From Chryseobacterium phosphatilyticum (lineage in GTDB: Bacteria > Bacteroidota > Bacteroidia > Flavobacteriales > Weeksellaceae): 64,000 nt of DNA. The notes beneath the pieces are model-generated. The model saw nothing but the letters and a program-made list of their open reading frames with translations. It had not been told where the DNA came from and did no database searches. Shown one piece after another: positions 8,751 through 17,578 of the stretch. Location of the stretch: contig NZ_PPED02000001.1 of assembly GCF_002899825.2 (NCBI RefSeq), forward strand, positions 1,054,001 through 1,118,000, given 5' to 3'. Both the position numbers and the translations under genes were made by a program. The stretch's first letter is position 1, and every line of letters starts with the position of its first letter.

Positions 8751-9464
8751 TTATGAATTGTTACGTCTGCCTCCGAATCCAGATCTACCTGATCCTGATC
8801 CTGATGATCTGCCTCCTCCATGGGATGCCTGACCTCCCATTCTAGCAATTCTGGTACGATCTGCTTTGCTCATAGAAGCAAAACCTCTTCTTGAAGTTCC
8901 ATTCCCTGAACTTGAACCTGAGCCACGACCTGAGTTAGTGCTATTACCTGAACCTGATCTGGAACTCCTATTGCCATACCCTGATCTTCCTGAATTTGAG
9001 CTAGAATTTGATCTGGACCCTGAACCTGTGCTACGACCCGACGAAGATGATCTGCCTCTGCCACCAGAACGCGAACCTGATGCAGAACCAGAACCTGAGC
9101 CGGAACCTCCTCTTGAACCTCCTCTTCCGCTTCCGGATGTAAATCTTCCCTGACTATCTCTCTGTTGATTTCCATTTCCTCCGTTTCCACGACCTCTTCT
9201 ACCCCTGTTCTCATTGTCGTCGTCATAGTCATCATCATCATAGTCATCGTCGTCGTAATCGTTATCATAATCGTCATCATCATAGTCGTCATCGTATTCG
9301 TTATCAAAATAATCTTCATATTCTGAGAAATCATCATCATAATCCTGGTCCTGAGACGCATCATTATAACCATGATCATATCCTAACTGATAAACATCCT
9401 CAAGATTCTCTGATGAATGTGAACTTCCTCTTGAACTACGGTTTCTTGAATTTCTAGTGTTCAT
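8751..9464 (-). CDS. low-complexity acidic/Gly-Ser-Arg protein with C-terminal KGG-like stress motif
   Basis: 237 residues. Three blocks are visible: an Asp/Tyr tract at about 38-85 built of DDDYD-like units, a Gly/Ser/Arg/Asn-rich middle with RGRGN and SGSGR runs, and a C-terminal SMSKADRTRIARMGGQASHG resembling the KGG motif of GsiB-like general stress proteins. No signal peptide, TM or globular domain is seen, so it is probably largely disordered and cytosolic. It is neighboured by DUF892 and PA2169 stress proteins. The opposite strand is also open for long stretches because of the repeats; this frame is chosen for its coherent KGG end and its ATG. Confidence 0.8.
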   Translation of the reverse strand: MNTRNSRNRSSRGSSHSSENLEDVYQLGYDHGYNDASQDQDYDDDFSEYEDYFDNEYDDDYDDDDYDNDYDDDDYDDDDYDDDNENRGRRGRGNGGNGNQQRDSQGRFTSGSGRGGSRGGSGSGSGSASGSRSGGRGRSSSSGRSTGSGSRSNSSSNSGRSGYGNRSSRSGSGNSTNSGRGSGSSSGNGTSRRGFASMSKADRTRIARMGGQASHGGGRSSGSGSGRSGFGGRRNNS

Positions 9465-10173
9465 AACTTAATTTTTTGTATTAATATTTAGTGATGATTA
9501 TTGCAGGCCGTGACTAGTATTAGACAGCAATAACAGTTGAGTGTTTTGATATTATTATCTTGTGCCGGATCTGATGGCACTCCTCTAAAAAGATCTGTTG
9601 AGAGGTGTTATGTTATATATACCCAAAGCTATCATTCTCAAATTCATCTTTATATGACTTGAGTCATAGCAAACGATATTTGATTATTCTTTTTTATTTC
9701 TGTGCAAAGTCTGGCAAATAGTATTAACAATAAGTAATTTCATAATAATAGATTTTGTGGTGTGTATGCTATCAAAGGTAGAAACTAAGAATATGGAACT
9801 TTATGACTACTATCATAATAATGCTTTATTTTTATATTTTTCAATATAAGATCTACGTTTCATTCTCAGTATTCACATTATGAGCATAATCATAAAGTCT
9901 GAAATGAAGCATTCCTATATTTGGTATACTAAAATTTTCATCATTACTTTTTGCTCAAGATTAATAAACCTTCCTTAAGCTGGAAGGTTTATTAGTTTTT
10001 ACTCCTCAAAACTCTTTTGTTTATGAGCCAGATCATAAGCATTGATGCGCATTTTTTTTAGCTTTGTCATTATAAGCAAAGAATAATTTGCAAAGTGATA
10101 CCGGCGTTTCTCTACAGCATTAAAGCTTCCTCCGCCCCAAGAACTTTATGATACACCTTTTAAATTATATAAT
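9465..10173. other. 709-bp spacer, no protein gene seen
   Basis: AT-rich, with only very short open frames such as an 18-codon one near 9793. Its one clear feature is the hairpin at 9963-9998, which terminates no visible gene. It could hold a small RNA or long leaders of the flanking divergent genes. Confidence 0.5.
9963..9998 (+). terminator. orphan intrinsic terminator
   Basis: Perfect 12-bp stem AATAAACCTTCC / GGAAGGTTTATT with a 7-nt loop, followed by AGTTTTT. There is no ORF immediately upstream on the plus strand, so it may end an untranslated RNA. Confidence 0.6.
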
Positions 10174-10623
10174 ATGAACAACGAGAAAACAGTTTCAGTA
10201 CTGAATGATTTACTGAATATTACGAATGACAGAATTGAAGGATTTTCGAAAGTGGAAGAGAAAGTATGGAATACCCGTACTTCATTAAAGAGCGATTATG
10301 ACCAGATGGTCTCTCAGTCGCAGGCTATGAAAACAGATCTTATCAGACTCATCAACGAGCGGGGAGGTAACCCAGATAACACGACAAGTACAGCCGGAGC
10401 ATTACACAGAGCATGGATAGATGTAAAGAACTCTTTTTCCGGTGATAATGCAGAATCAACTTTAGAAAATGTTGTTTTTGGTGAAAAAGCAGCCATAAAA
10501 GTTTATGAAGATGCTCTTGATAGTGGAAACCTTTGCTCAGAAAGTACTCAAGTGGTTTCTGAACAATTACATCAACTTAAATCTTCATACAGAAAATTTG
10601 AAAATTTAGAGGAAAGAAATTAA
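10174..10623 (+). CDS. PA2169-family four-helix-bundle protein (DUF2383-like)
   Basis: 149 residues, all helical in appearance. It starts with VLNDLLNITNDRIEGFSKVE and contains GEKAAIKVYEDAL, the characteristic ferritin-like E..Y pattern of the PA2169/DUF2383 family. Family function is unknown, and members occur with stress proteins. A near-identical-length paralogue lies at 11392-11853, with the broken DUF421 gene between them. No signal peptide is seen. A hairpin terminator follows. Confidence 0.85.
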   Translation: MNNEKTVSVLNDLLNITNDRIEGFSKVEEKVWNTRTSLKSDYDQMVSQSQAMKTDLIRLINERGGNPDNTTSTAGALHRAWIDVKNSFSGDNAESTLENVVFGEKAAIKVYEDALDSGNLCSESTQVVSEQLHQLKSSYRKFENLEERN

Positions 10624-10637
10624 AGATTAGTATGTAA

Positions 10638-10674
10638 GAAAAACGTGAGTCATTTATATGATTCGCGTTTTTTT
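10638..10674 (+). terminator. intrinsic terminator after the first PA2169-type gene
   Basis: AAACGTGAGTCAT pairs with ATGATTCGCGTTT (one wobble) around TTAT, followed by a T run. Confidence 0.75.
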
Positions 10675-10778
10675 ATTATTTCAGATTGTTTACCCATACT
10701 ATGATCTCGCCATAATAAACAGATAGGAAAGGATCATTGCACACCAATATTTTCATTACAATTTTTAAAAGTTCCGTT

Positions 10779-11315
10779 ATGCATATTCTTGAAACAATGT
10801 GGGGTTCAGGAACTTCACTAAACTCTTTTCAAATGGGGATCCGTGGAATAATCGTTTTTATTATTGCATTATTACTCATTCGTATTTCAGGCCGCAGATC
10901 ATTTGGAATACGTTCCCCTTTAGATAATATTATTGTTATTCTTGTTGGTGCCATTTTAAGCCGTGCTGTGGTAGGTGCGTCTCCATTTATTCCGGTAGTC
11001 TCCACCTGTCTTACTATTGTAGTACTTCACCGTTTGATGAGTTGGATTAAAATCAAACGTATCTTTTATAATACTATGATTGATGGCAAAAAAATAATGG
11101 TTTTTAAAGATGGTTAATTTTTACAATCCAATATGGACAAGGGACTTGTTTGTAAAGAAGATATTTTGCAGGGAATCAGGAAATCTGCATTAACAGATAA
11201 TCTGGATGTAATTAAATATGTATATGTTGAACATACCGGAGAAATCACAATTGTGAAAAGGGATAACCATATGATTGCTAACGCAATAAATAAAATTGGA
11301 AATATAAAACCATAG
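10779..11315 (+). pseudogene. DUF421 membrane protein interrupted by an in-frame TAA
   Basis: From ATG 10779 (a TTG at 10737 is also open) the frame encodes three TM segments, about residues 20-40, 50-70 and 72-90, and then the DUF421 cytoplasmic domain up to IMVFKDG. There a TAA at 11115-11117 occurs. The same frame continues without shift as FLQSNMDKGLVCKEDIL and on to 11315, which is the expected rest of the domain (family pattern: VxxGKxVVLVKDGKxxxxNLxxxxLxxxDL). A single base change such as AAA to TAA explains it. The protein may be inactive, may be made as a membrane stub, or the TAA may be a sequencing error or be read through. DUF421 (YetF-like) function is poorly known. Confidence 0.8.
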
Positions 11316-11391
11316 TTAACTTTTATTTTGACAATACATTATTCTAATGAATAAAAATAGTAAACATATATAATCAATAAAAAAAAAGTTT

Positions 11392-11853
11392 ATGAATAAT
11401 CAACAAATTGTATCATTACTTAATGATCTGCTTCAGATCACCAATGACAGAATTGAAGGTTTTTCAAAAGTTGAGGGAAAAGTCTGGGAAATGTATCCTG
11501 ATATCAAGGACGAATATGATCGTATGATTTCTCAATCCAAAATTATGAAAAATGAGTTGATCAATCTCATTACTGAGAAAAATGGAAACCCGGACGACTC
11601 TACTTCGATAGCCGGAGCTTTTCACAGAATATGGATTGATGTAAAAAATTCTTTTACCATCGGCACTGTGGAAGATTCTACTCTTGAAAATGTAATTTTC
11701 GGTGAAAAGGCGGCGGTAGAAGCTTATCAAAAAGCTCTTCAAAGCGGAAATCTTGACCAAAAGAGTGCTAAAACTGTATCTGATCAATTACATCATTTAA
11801 AAGAATCCTATCAGGAATTTAAAAAAATTGAAGAATATAAAAAGAATGAATAA
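11392..11853 (+). CDS. PA2169-family four-helix-bundle protein, second copy
   Basis: 153 residues, clearly paralogous to 10174-10623. It shares LNDLLQITNDRIEGFSKVEG, the ITEKNGNPDDSTS segment, FHRIWIDVKNSF and VIFGEKAAVEAYQKAL. The C-terminus is Lys/Glu-rich. It lies 76 nt after the broken DUF421 frame on the same strand. Presumed stress-associated helical bundle protein of unknown biochemical role. Confidence 0.85.
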   Translation: MNNQQIVSLLNDLLQITNDRIEGFSKVEGKVWEMYPDIKDEYDRMISQSKIMKNELINLITEKNGNPDDSTSIAGAFHRIWIDVKNSFTIGTVEDSTLENVIFGEKAAVEAYQKALQSGNLDQKSAKTVSDQLHHLKESYQEFKKIEEYKKNE

Positions 11854-11911
11854 TTAGCCAATAAATGATGAAAACCTTACATCAATATTCAAAAATAACA
11901 GGTCTTTGTAA

Positions 11912-11940
11912 AAACAAAAGCCCCTCTATAAAGAGGAGCA
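11912..11940 (-). terminator. terminator of the DUF4142 gene
   Basis: Minus-strand reading: GCTCCTC, loop, GAGGGGC, then TTTTGTTTTT. It is placed after the DUF4142 stop codon and could also act weakly in the other direction. Confidence 0.6.
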
Positions 11941-12027
11941 ATTAATTGATACAAAATAATACATTGTTTTTCAAAGATACAGAATAGCTTCATTTTACAT
12001 TATAATGCTACTCATATTTGGACTCGA

Positions 12028-12639
12028 TTATTTTACAGCATTTTTAGCTTTTTCTGATTCTTTTAAATGATGTTCAAGCGTTGGAAGTGTTTTGCTGGCA
12101 AAAGATTTCAAAGCGGTTTCTTTTCCTTCTGAAACTTCTTTTTTAAATTCACTTATATCCATTTTGTGATCACTGACCATAAGATCTGCGTACTTTTTAT
12201 CAAAGTCAACTCCTTTTTTTGCTTTCAGCTCATCATAGATCTTCTGTTTTTCAGTATCTAAAACCGCTGGTAAAGTATACCCTGTTGTGGCAGCCCATTT
12301 CATAAGCACATCATTTGCCTGAGTATGATCTTTAACCATCATTGCGCCTAATGCTTTCACAGTAGAGCTGGCAGCGTTGGTTTCTGCAAGTTTTCCCAGC
12401 ATAACTTCCATCATCCCACCTTTTGCAGCAGCATCTGCAAATTTTTTATCCTGATCACTCAGGGCATTCGTTTGAGCCATCGGAGTTGAAGTTTTGGTAG
12501 AGTCACTTACCGTCATTCCCGATTCAGCAGCAGGAGCCACTGCTGTGCTTTCTGAATTTTGATCAGGGGGCGGTGTTTCATTTTTTTTGCACGCGACCAA
12601 TGTGGCCACTGCAAAAAGTGTTGCAACAAAATTTTTCAT
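12028..12639 (-). CDS. DUF4142 lipoprotein (ferritin-like periplasmic/outer-membrane)
   Basis: 203 residues from ATG 12639; the longer frame to 12714 is rejected because the signal peptide starts at MKNFVATLF. A lipobox LVAC ends the signal peptide, with the lipid-anchored Cys near residue 17. A Thr/Pro/Ser-rich linker follows, and then the DUF4142 helical domain (FADAAAKGGMMEVMLGKLA and the later MVSDHKMDISEFKKE) with paired His/Glu reminiscent of ferritin-like folds. Its presence fits the neighbouring group of ferritin-like stress proteins. Function of DUF4142 is unknown. Confidence 0.88.
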   Translation of the reverse strand: MKNFVATLFAVATLVACKKNETPPPDQNSESTAVAPAAESGMTVSDSTKTSTPMAQTNALSDQDKKFADAAAKGGMMEVMLGKLAETNAASSTVKALGAMMVKDHTQANDVLMKWAATTGYTLPAVLDTEKQKIYDELKAKKGVDFDKKYADLMVSDHKMDISEFKKEVSEGKETALKSFASKTLPTLEHHLKESEKAKNAVK

Positions 12640-12842
12640 AATAATAAATTTAAAGTGATGATTCACTTTACAAGCAACAATTAATTTGCCAAACACAATC
12701 AGTAAACATACCATAAAGCATCTGAAGGCCTTCCAGTAAGCTTGTCGGATTATTTAATATTTTTAATCAAATAATTAATTAAACAGAAAAAATTAAGTTT
12801 AAAATATATGCTCTGATGATTTAGGTAGTCAATTTTTCACTG

Positions 12843-13190
12843 TTATGCTTGTACAACACAGAAGGAATTTCCTTCAGTATCCACGAGTACTACATAATCT
12901 GCTTCATGTTCATAGTTCCAGCCTTCCATTTTCGTCGCACCCATACTAAGTAAGCGTTGTATTTCTTCCTCTTGATTATCCGTAATCAAATCAATATGAT
13001 GCCTTTTGGGTTCTTCAGAAGCGGTTAATTTTAGTGACAGCTGTATTCCTTCTCCCGAAACAGGAACCAGAATAGCAAAATCCGGATCGGGATCACGTTT
13101 TAACCTGTAATTTAGTGCTTCCGACCAAAAGGTAATCGCTCTTTCCAGATTTCGGACACCCCAGACTATTGAAAGTATTTTTAAATCCAT
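12843..13190 (-). CDS. VOC-fold (glyoxalase/bleomycin-resistance-like) protein
   Basis: 115 residues with two beta-alpha-beta-beta-beta halves: IVWGVRNLERAITFWSEAL at the start and YVVLVDTEGNSFCVVQA at the end. The latter is the typical VOC C-terminus, with D/E near the metal site. Possible metal ligands are H (RHHIDL) and E near the C-terminus. Substrate cannot be told. It is monocistronic in appearance, 80 nt from the efflux operon on the same strand. Confidence 0.85.
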   Translation of the reverse strand: MDLKILSIVWGVRNLERAITFWSEALNYRLKRDPDPDFAILVPVSGEGIQLSLKLTASEEPKRHHIDLITDNQEEEIQRLLSMGATKMEGWNYEHEADYVVLVDTEGNSFCVVQA

Positions 13191-13270
13191 GTGATATTGG
13201 TGTTTGATTTATTATCAAGAAGTTTGTCTGTATCATCAAATTTAAAAAAATATACTTACTTGCGTATCAA

Positions 13271-14863
13271 CTAATACGGTATCTGACCTTTTCTCAATTT
13301 CAATACCACATTTTGAATATGCGGAAACACTAAAAGCAATCCGATCACACAAATTACTCCAATAAGCATGAAGTCATAATAATCTCTTGTGGCACGCGCC
13401 AGAATCTGTTCTTTTACCAGCTCATTTATATATTCCGAAGAAGCATACTTTGCTGTATAAATGTCGTTACCTGCATTCATGTAAGTTTGATAAGCATCCT
13501 GTACGGTAGCTGAAAATTGTGGATTGATTTCATTTATTGTTTCACGCACTTTTTCTCTTACTGCAGATCTGGTATACAATTGAAGTTCATTGTTGAATGC
13601 CAGGCTTGATGTAAACCCTGTAAATCTTGCAAAAATCCCTACAAGTGACGCATTAACGGCAATCTGCGGCGGTACTGCAGAAATGGTAAAAGAAACAATC
13701 GGAACAAACAAAACTCCTGTTGCCAAACCATAGATCAATAAGGGAATAATAAAATCAATTGTTTCACCCTGCACAGAAACAAACAATACCATATACCCAT
13801 AATACAAAGCCATTATCCCAAAACCCGCAATGATTATCCTGATCAGATTATACCCCATCAACACAAACCGGGAAACTACAAACATCCCAATCACTGTTCC
13901 GGTAATAACAGCAATCCATATGGGAATTGTACTAAGAGGATCATTTCCCAGAACAACCTCCAGATATCCGTAAGCCAGGCCTGTACTTCCTTTAAAGATA
14001 TAAAATGTAAAAAGCAGCAGCAGGCCAATGACAAAATTCTTTGCTTTAAAAATATGCAGGTTGATCAACGGACGCTTTAATTTTAATTCTCTGTTTATAA
14101 AAAGCAGAAAGACACATGTGTTACCAGTACTTAAAACAATAATCAAAGGATTTCCGAACCAACCCAGTTGCCGCCCATAAACGAGGATATATCCCAACGT
14201 CAGAATAAAAATAATATAGAGCAGATATCCTATCCAATCTACCTGATAGAGAGGAATTTTTTTATGAAATCTGGCTTTTCCGTTCATGGTAATCAATATG
14301 ATACACGCCAGAATGATCAGTAAAATATCTAAACCATAAAACAACCAGTTAAAATCAAAAAAATGAAGAACAGTACTATAATAAATGGAATAGATAGGAA
14401 CGGAAGTCTGTATACCGCCATACAATATGGTATACCCTATAATCCTTGCCCGTGTCGATTCTAACCGGGGAAAGATAAGATTCAATACGATTCCCGACAT
14501 CAATGCACAGGTGATTCCCTGAATAAACTGAGACACCATAAAAAAGGACCAGTTTCTGGTATGGAAACACAGCAGTGAACATCCTGCATTAACAGCCAAA
14601 GCGGTCAAAAGGTATTTACGGGGAGCGAAGTATTTGACCATCCGAAAATCTAACGCAAGAAAAGCTACTGTGGATCCATAAATAACCACCATTGCATATT
14701 GGATATCTGTAACTTCCACTCCGTAAAAGCCCATAATTGCGACCGGACTTGTAAATAAAGCAAAACTATATAAACTCGTCATCAACAGGAAGAATATCAC
14801 TGATCTTGCCAGCCATTCTGATACCCACGGTTTAAAAACAGGAATTGTATGTGCTTGCATCAT
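13271..14863 (-). CDS. MFS drug efflux transporter, DHA2/EmrB-like
   Basis: 530 residues with about 14 hydrophobic segments, the size and layout of DHA2 proton antiporters. The start is ATG 14863 or 14860, 2 nt after the HlyD gene. A large soluble loop between the last two TM segments (about 435-495) carries TARSAVREKVRE-like charged helices, as in Bacteroidota EmrB homologues. The classical motif C is not obvious to me. With the upstream HlyD-like and TolC-like genes it should form a tripartite pump exporting drugs or toxic organics across both membranes. Confidence 0.88.
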   Translation of the reverse strand: MMQAHTIPVFKPWVSEWLARSVIFFLLMTSLYSFALFTSPVAIMGFYGVEVTDIQYAMVVIYGSTVAFLALDFRMVKYFAPRKYLLTALAVNAGCSLLCFHTRNWSFFMVSQFIQGITCALMSGIVLNLIFPRLESTRARIIGYTILYGGIQTSVPIYSIYYSTVLHFFDFNWLFYGLDILLIILACIILITMNGKARFHKKIPLYQVDWIGYLLYIIFILTLGYILVYGRQLGWFGNPLIIVLSTGNTCVFLLFINRELKLKRPLINLHIFKAKNFVIGLLLLFTFYIFKGSTGLAYGYLEVVLGNDPLSTIPIWIAVITGTVIGMFVVSRFVLMGYNLIRIIIAGFGIMALYYGYMVLFVSVQGETIDFIIPLLIYGLATGVLFVPIVSFTISAVPPQIAVNASLVGIFARFTGFTSSLAFNNELQLYTRSAVREKVRETINEINPQFSATVQDAYQTYMNAGNDIYTAKYASSEYINELVKEQILARATRDYYDFMLIGVICVIGLLLVFPHIQNVVLKLRKGQIPY

Positions 14864-14865
14864 TT

Positions 14866-15909
14866 TTATTTTATAACATAAACATTGGCGTTCATTCCCG
14901 CTGAAAGCCGTACTAATTTTCCCGGAGCATCAGTCAGTTTTATACGAACAGGTATTCGTTGGGTAATTTTCACAAAGTTCCCTGTAGCATTATCGGGTGG
15001 AAGGAGCGAATAGCGGGATCCGGTTGTTGGGGAAAGGGATTCTATACTTCCTGAAATTTTTTTTCCCGGAAAAGCATCAACCTCAACAGAAACTTTTTGA
15101 CCTACCTTAAAGGTTCCAATCTGTGTTTCTTTAAAATTGGCTATTACCCATTTTTCTTCTGAATTGTTCACCATAAAAGCCACAGTCTGGCCGGGCTGTA
15201 CCAACTGCCCTTCCTGAATGGTCTTTTTCCCGATCTGACCGTCAAAAGGTGCCGTGATAACTGTATATTTAATATCGAGTTCCTGTCTGTTCAGTAAAGC
15301 TTCCTTACTTTTTATTTCAGCATATACTGCTGAACGTTGTGCCCTGAGATCATTTAATCTGGACTCTGCAACCCTTAATGAGGCTTTTGTTTGCTCATAT
15401 TCAGATTGATTGATAGCAAGAACAGTACTTATATTATCAAACTTTTGTTGGGTAGTCGACTCATCAGCCAGCAGATTTTTGTAGCGTGTAAATTCTCTTT
15501 GTTGCTGTTCCAGTTTGGCTACAGCTCCGGATAATTGTGCTTTACTCACTTCAATATTTTTAATCTGTGTTTCTTCGTTGGCCGCCAGAATGGGCAATTT
15601 GGCACGTGAACCCATCAGTTCCGCCACTGCAGCCTCTTTTTTAAGCCTGTATTCATTAAGGTCGATGATCATCAGCGTGTCTCCTTTTTTTACCTGTTGA
15701 TTGTCCTTGTAATAAATTTTACTGATATACCCTCCTACTTTAACATTGACAGGTGACAAATAGGCCTCTACCTGTGCATCATTGGTTTGTTCGTAATGAA
15801 ACCCTTTCCAGAAGTAAATTCCTCCCCAAATCACTAACGCAACCAATAAAGCCCCTCCTAACCATTGAGTAAGGTTCACAATTGCTTTATCTGTTCTATT
15901 TTTATTCAT
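14866..15909 (-). CDS. HlyD/EmrA-family periplasmic adaptor
   Basis: 347 residues. An N-terminal TM anchor lies at about 15-33, then a barrel-sandwich half-motif (YLSPVNVKVGGYISKIYYKDNQ), a coiled-coil hairpin at about 80-200, the second lipoyl half (TVITAPFDGQIGKKTIQEGQ) and a beta-barrel domain. It bridges the inner-membrane MFS pump and the TolC-like outer-membrane channel. It is the middle gene of the efflux operon with tight spacing on both sides. Confidence 0.92.
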   Translation of the reverse strand: MNKNRTDKAIVNLTQWLGGALLVALVIWGGIYFWKGFHYEQTNDAQVEAYLSPVNVKVGGYISKIYYKDNQQVKKGDTLMIIDLNEYRLKKEAAVAELMGSRAKLPILAANEETQIKNIEVSKAQLSGAVAKLEQQQREFTRYKNLLADESTTQQKFDNISTVLAINQSEYEQTKASLRVAESRLNDLRAQRSAVYAEIKSKEALLNRQELDIKYTVITAPFDGQIGKKTIQEGQLVQPGQTVAFMVNNSEEKWVIANFKETQIGTFKVGQKVSVEVDAFPGKKISGSIESLSPTTGSRYSLLPPDNATGNFVKITQRIPVRIKLTDAPGKLVRLSAGMNANVYVIK

Positions 15910-15923
15910 TTTTGATATTTTTA

Positions 15924-17258
15924 TTAAAGAATTCCTACGATTGCCAGTAATCTTATATGGCTTAGTTTTGCATTAACCTGAGCTGTGGTAAGGTTAAATT
16001 TTGCCTCAAGAAGTACATTTTCAGCATCCAGCAGATCCGTTAAAAGGGACTCCTGACTCAGATAACTATTTCTGATTACGCGAACCGTTTCTGTTGTTTT
16101 TATAATATTTTTCTCTGCCATTTCTACACTCTCCAAAGCTTGTTGCTGTTGCAGATATGCTTCTTTCACCTGCATACTGATTTCATCTTTTTTAATACCG
16201 ACGTTTTCTTTCTGTTGTTCGAATAAATTGCGGGCATGAGCTACCGTATGTTTGCTTTTATAAAGATTGTCTATAGAAAACTGTACTTTGATTCCTGTCT
16301 GCCCAAATCCCCATAAATCGTTGGAATAAGGATAAAAAGTAACCTGAGGATAGGTATAATTATAAACAGAATACAAGGAAATTTTTGGTAATACATTCGC
16401 TTGCGCCTGTTTGACATTCATCTCACTTAATGTGATGTACCGACTGACTATTTTGTATTGAGGAGATTGACCTAAAGCAATCTCCAGATATCTCTTATAG
16501 TCTGCCTCTCTGATGCTATTGGGTTCAAAAATGTTCTGGTAAGAAATTTCAAAATATTCTTCTCCGTCACGGCCCATAAGAACATTGAGCTTTTGTCTGG
16601 TTACTTCGATTTTCTTTTTGATATCTGACAAACTTAATTCGAGCTGAGATAATTTGACAGATGTTCTTAACACATCACTTTTCATCACAATGCCATTTTT
16701 ATTAAGGTTTTCTATCAGCGTAAGTTGTTTTTTCTCCGAAGCAATTTCAGTAGAAACGAATTCACTAAACTGCAGGAATTTGTAGAGGTCACAGTAGGCA
16801 ACTGAGGCATTATATTTTACATTATTCTTTTGTAATTCGAACTCATATTGCTGTATAGTTTCCTCTTCCTCTTTGATTTTAATATTCCTTCTTTCTTTTC
16901 CACCGTTGTAAATAATAAGGTTCAAATTATATCCTGTCCCATATCCATACCTGGAAACCGGCACATCCTGTGGAGATGAAAATAGTCCGTTGTCATAAAT
17001 AAGGAATTTTGAATTGAGCTTAAAATCACCTCCCACAGACAATTCGGGTAAAAGCTTGTCTTTGGCTTCAAGAATGCTTAACCGGCTTTCCCTACGATGC
17101 AAGTCTGATACTTTCAATTGTCTGTTATGGGATTCCGAAATTTGCCATATTTTTTCCAGAGATAATATTTGCACACTATCCGAAATTTGTGCTTTTATCT
17201 GCCACGGAATGAAGAAAACTGTTGTACTTAATACGATGAGTAATTTATGATGTCGCAT
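15924..17258 (-). CDS. TolC-family outer membrane efflux protein
   Basis: 444 residues with a signal peptide (MRHHKLLIVLSTTVFFIPWQ then IKAQ). Two OEP repeats carry the expected long helices and beta segments (LNLIIYNGGKERRN in the first half; VQFSIDNLYKSKHT in the second). It serves as the outer-membrane channel for the HlyD-MFS pair downstream. The start codon overlaps the end of the small gene at 17245-17484 by 14 nt. Confidence 0.9.
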   Translation of the reverse strand: MRHHKLLIVLSTTVFFIPWQIKAQISDSVQILSLEKIWQISESHNRQLKVSDLHRRESRLSILEAKDKLLPELSVGGDFKLNSKFLIYDNGLFSSPQDVPVSRYGYGTGYNLNLIIYNGGKERRNIKIKEEEETIQQYEFELQKNNVKYNASVAYCDLYKFLQFSEFVSTEIASEKKQLTLIENLNKNGIVMKSDVLRTSVKLSQLELSLSDIKKKIEVTRQKLNVLMGRDGEEYFEISYQNIFEPNSIREADYKRYLEIALGQSPQYKIVSRYITLSEMNVKQAQANVLPKISLYSVYNYTYPQVTFYPYSNDLWGFGQTGIKVQFSIDNLYKSKHTVAHARNLFEQQKENVGIKKDEISMQVKEAYLQQQQALESVEMAEKNIIKTTETVRVIRNSYLSQESLLTDLLDAENVLLEAKFNLTTAQVNAKLSHIRLLAIVGIL

Positions 17259-17484
17259 GAGGTTCTTTGCTAAGTGCTTGTTTTTTTTTAGTTTTCACTT
17301 CTCGTTTCCAATTTTTGATTATTTTGATCAGCTCTTCAACTACAAATGATAAATCAACCATAGGAATAAAAGGATATGAACAGGCAGAATGGAATAAAAA
17401 GTCCATTTTTTGCCAATCGTCATCCATTGAATTTTTAATACCCAATTTATTTTTTACCGGATCCTGATATATTTCATTTTTCAT
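17245..17484 (-). CDS. small hypothetical protein heading the efflux operon
   Basis: 79 residues from ATG 17484 (MKNEIYQDP); an upstream ATG at 17514 gives 89. It is soluble, with a central segment HSACSYPFIPMVDLSFVVEE and a Lys-rich end. There is no signal peptide or recognised domain. It overlaps the TolC-like gene by 14 nt, which supports translation coupling, and lies in the divergent intergenic region facing the AraC regulator. An accessory or regulatory role in the efflux operon is only inferred from position. Confidence 0.6.
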   Translation of the reverse strand: MKNEIYQDPVKNKLGIKNSMDDDWQKMDFLFHSACSYPFIPMVDLSFVVEELIKIIKNWKREVKTKKKQALSKEPHATS

Positions 17485-17578
17485 AACCAATGTTTTCGTA
17501 AAACTTTGATACAAAATTATTTCAATAGCATTCGGAGCATTTTATATAATTAGCCTAAATTTTGTTTATTTTAGCCAA

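Noticed and set aside
8866..9153. Open plus-strand frame opposite the KGG protein, rich in Pro/Glu
   Set aside because: It is the complement of the Gly/Ser/Arg repeats. The minus-strand frame has a start, a KGG end and better context.
8900..9320. Repetitive DNA that could be mistaken for a CRISPR or VNTR locus
   Set aside because: The repeats are codon-level low complexity inside one reading frame, with no spacer/repeat alternation.
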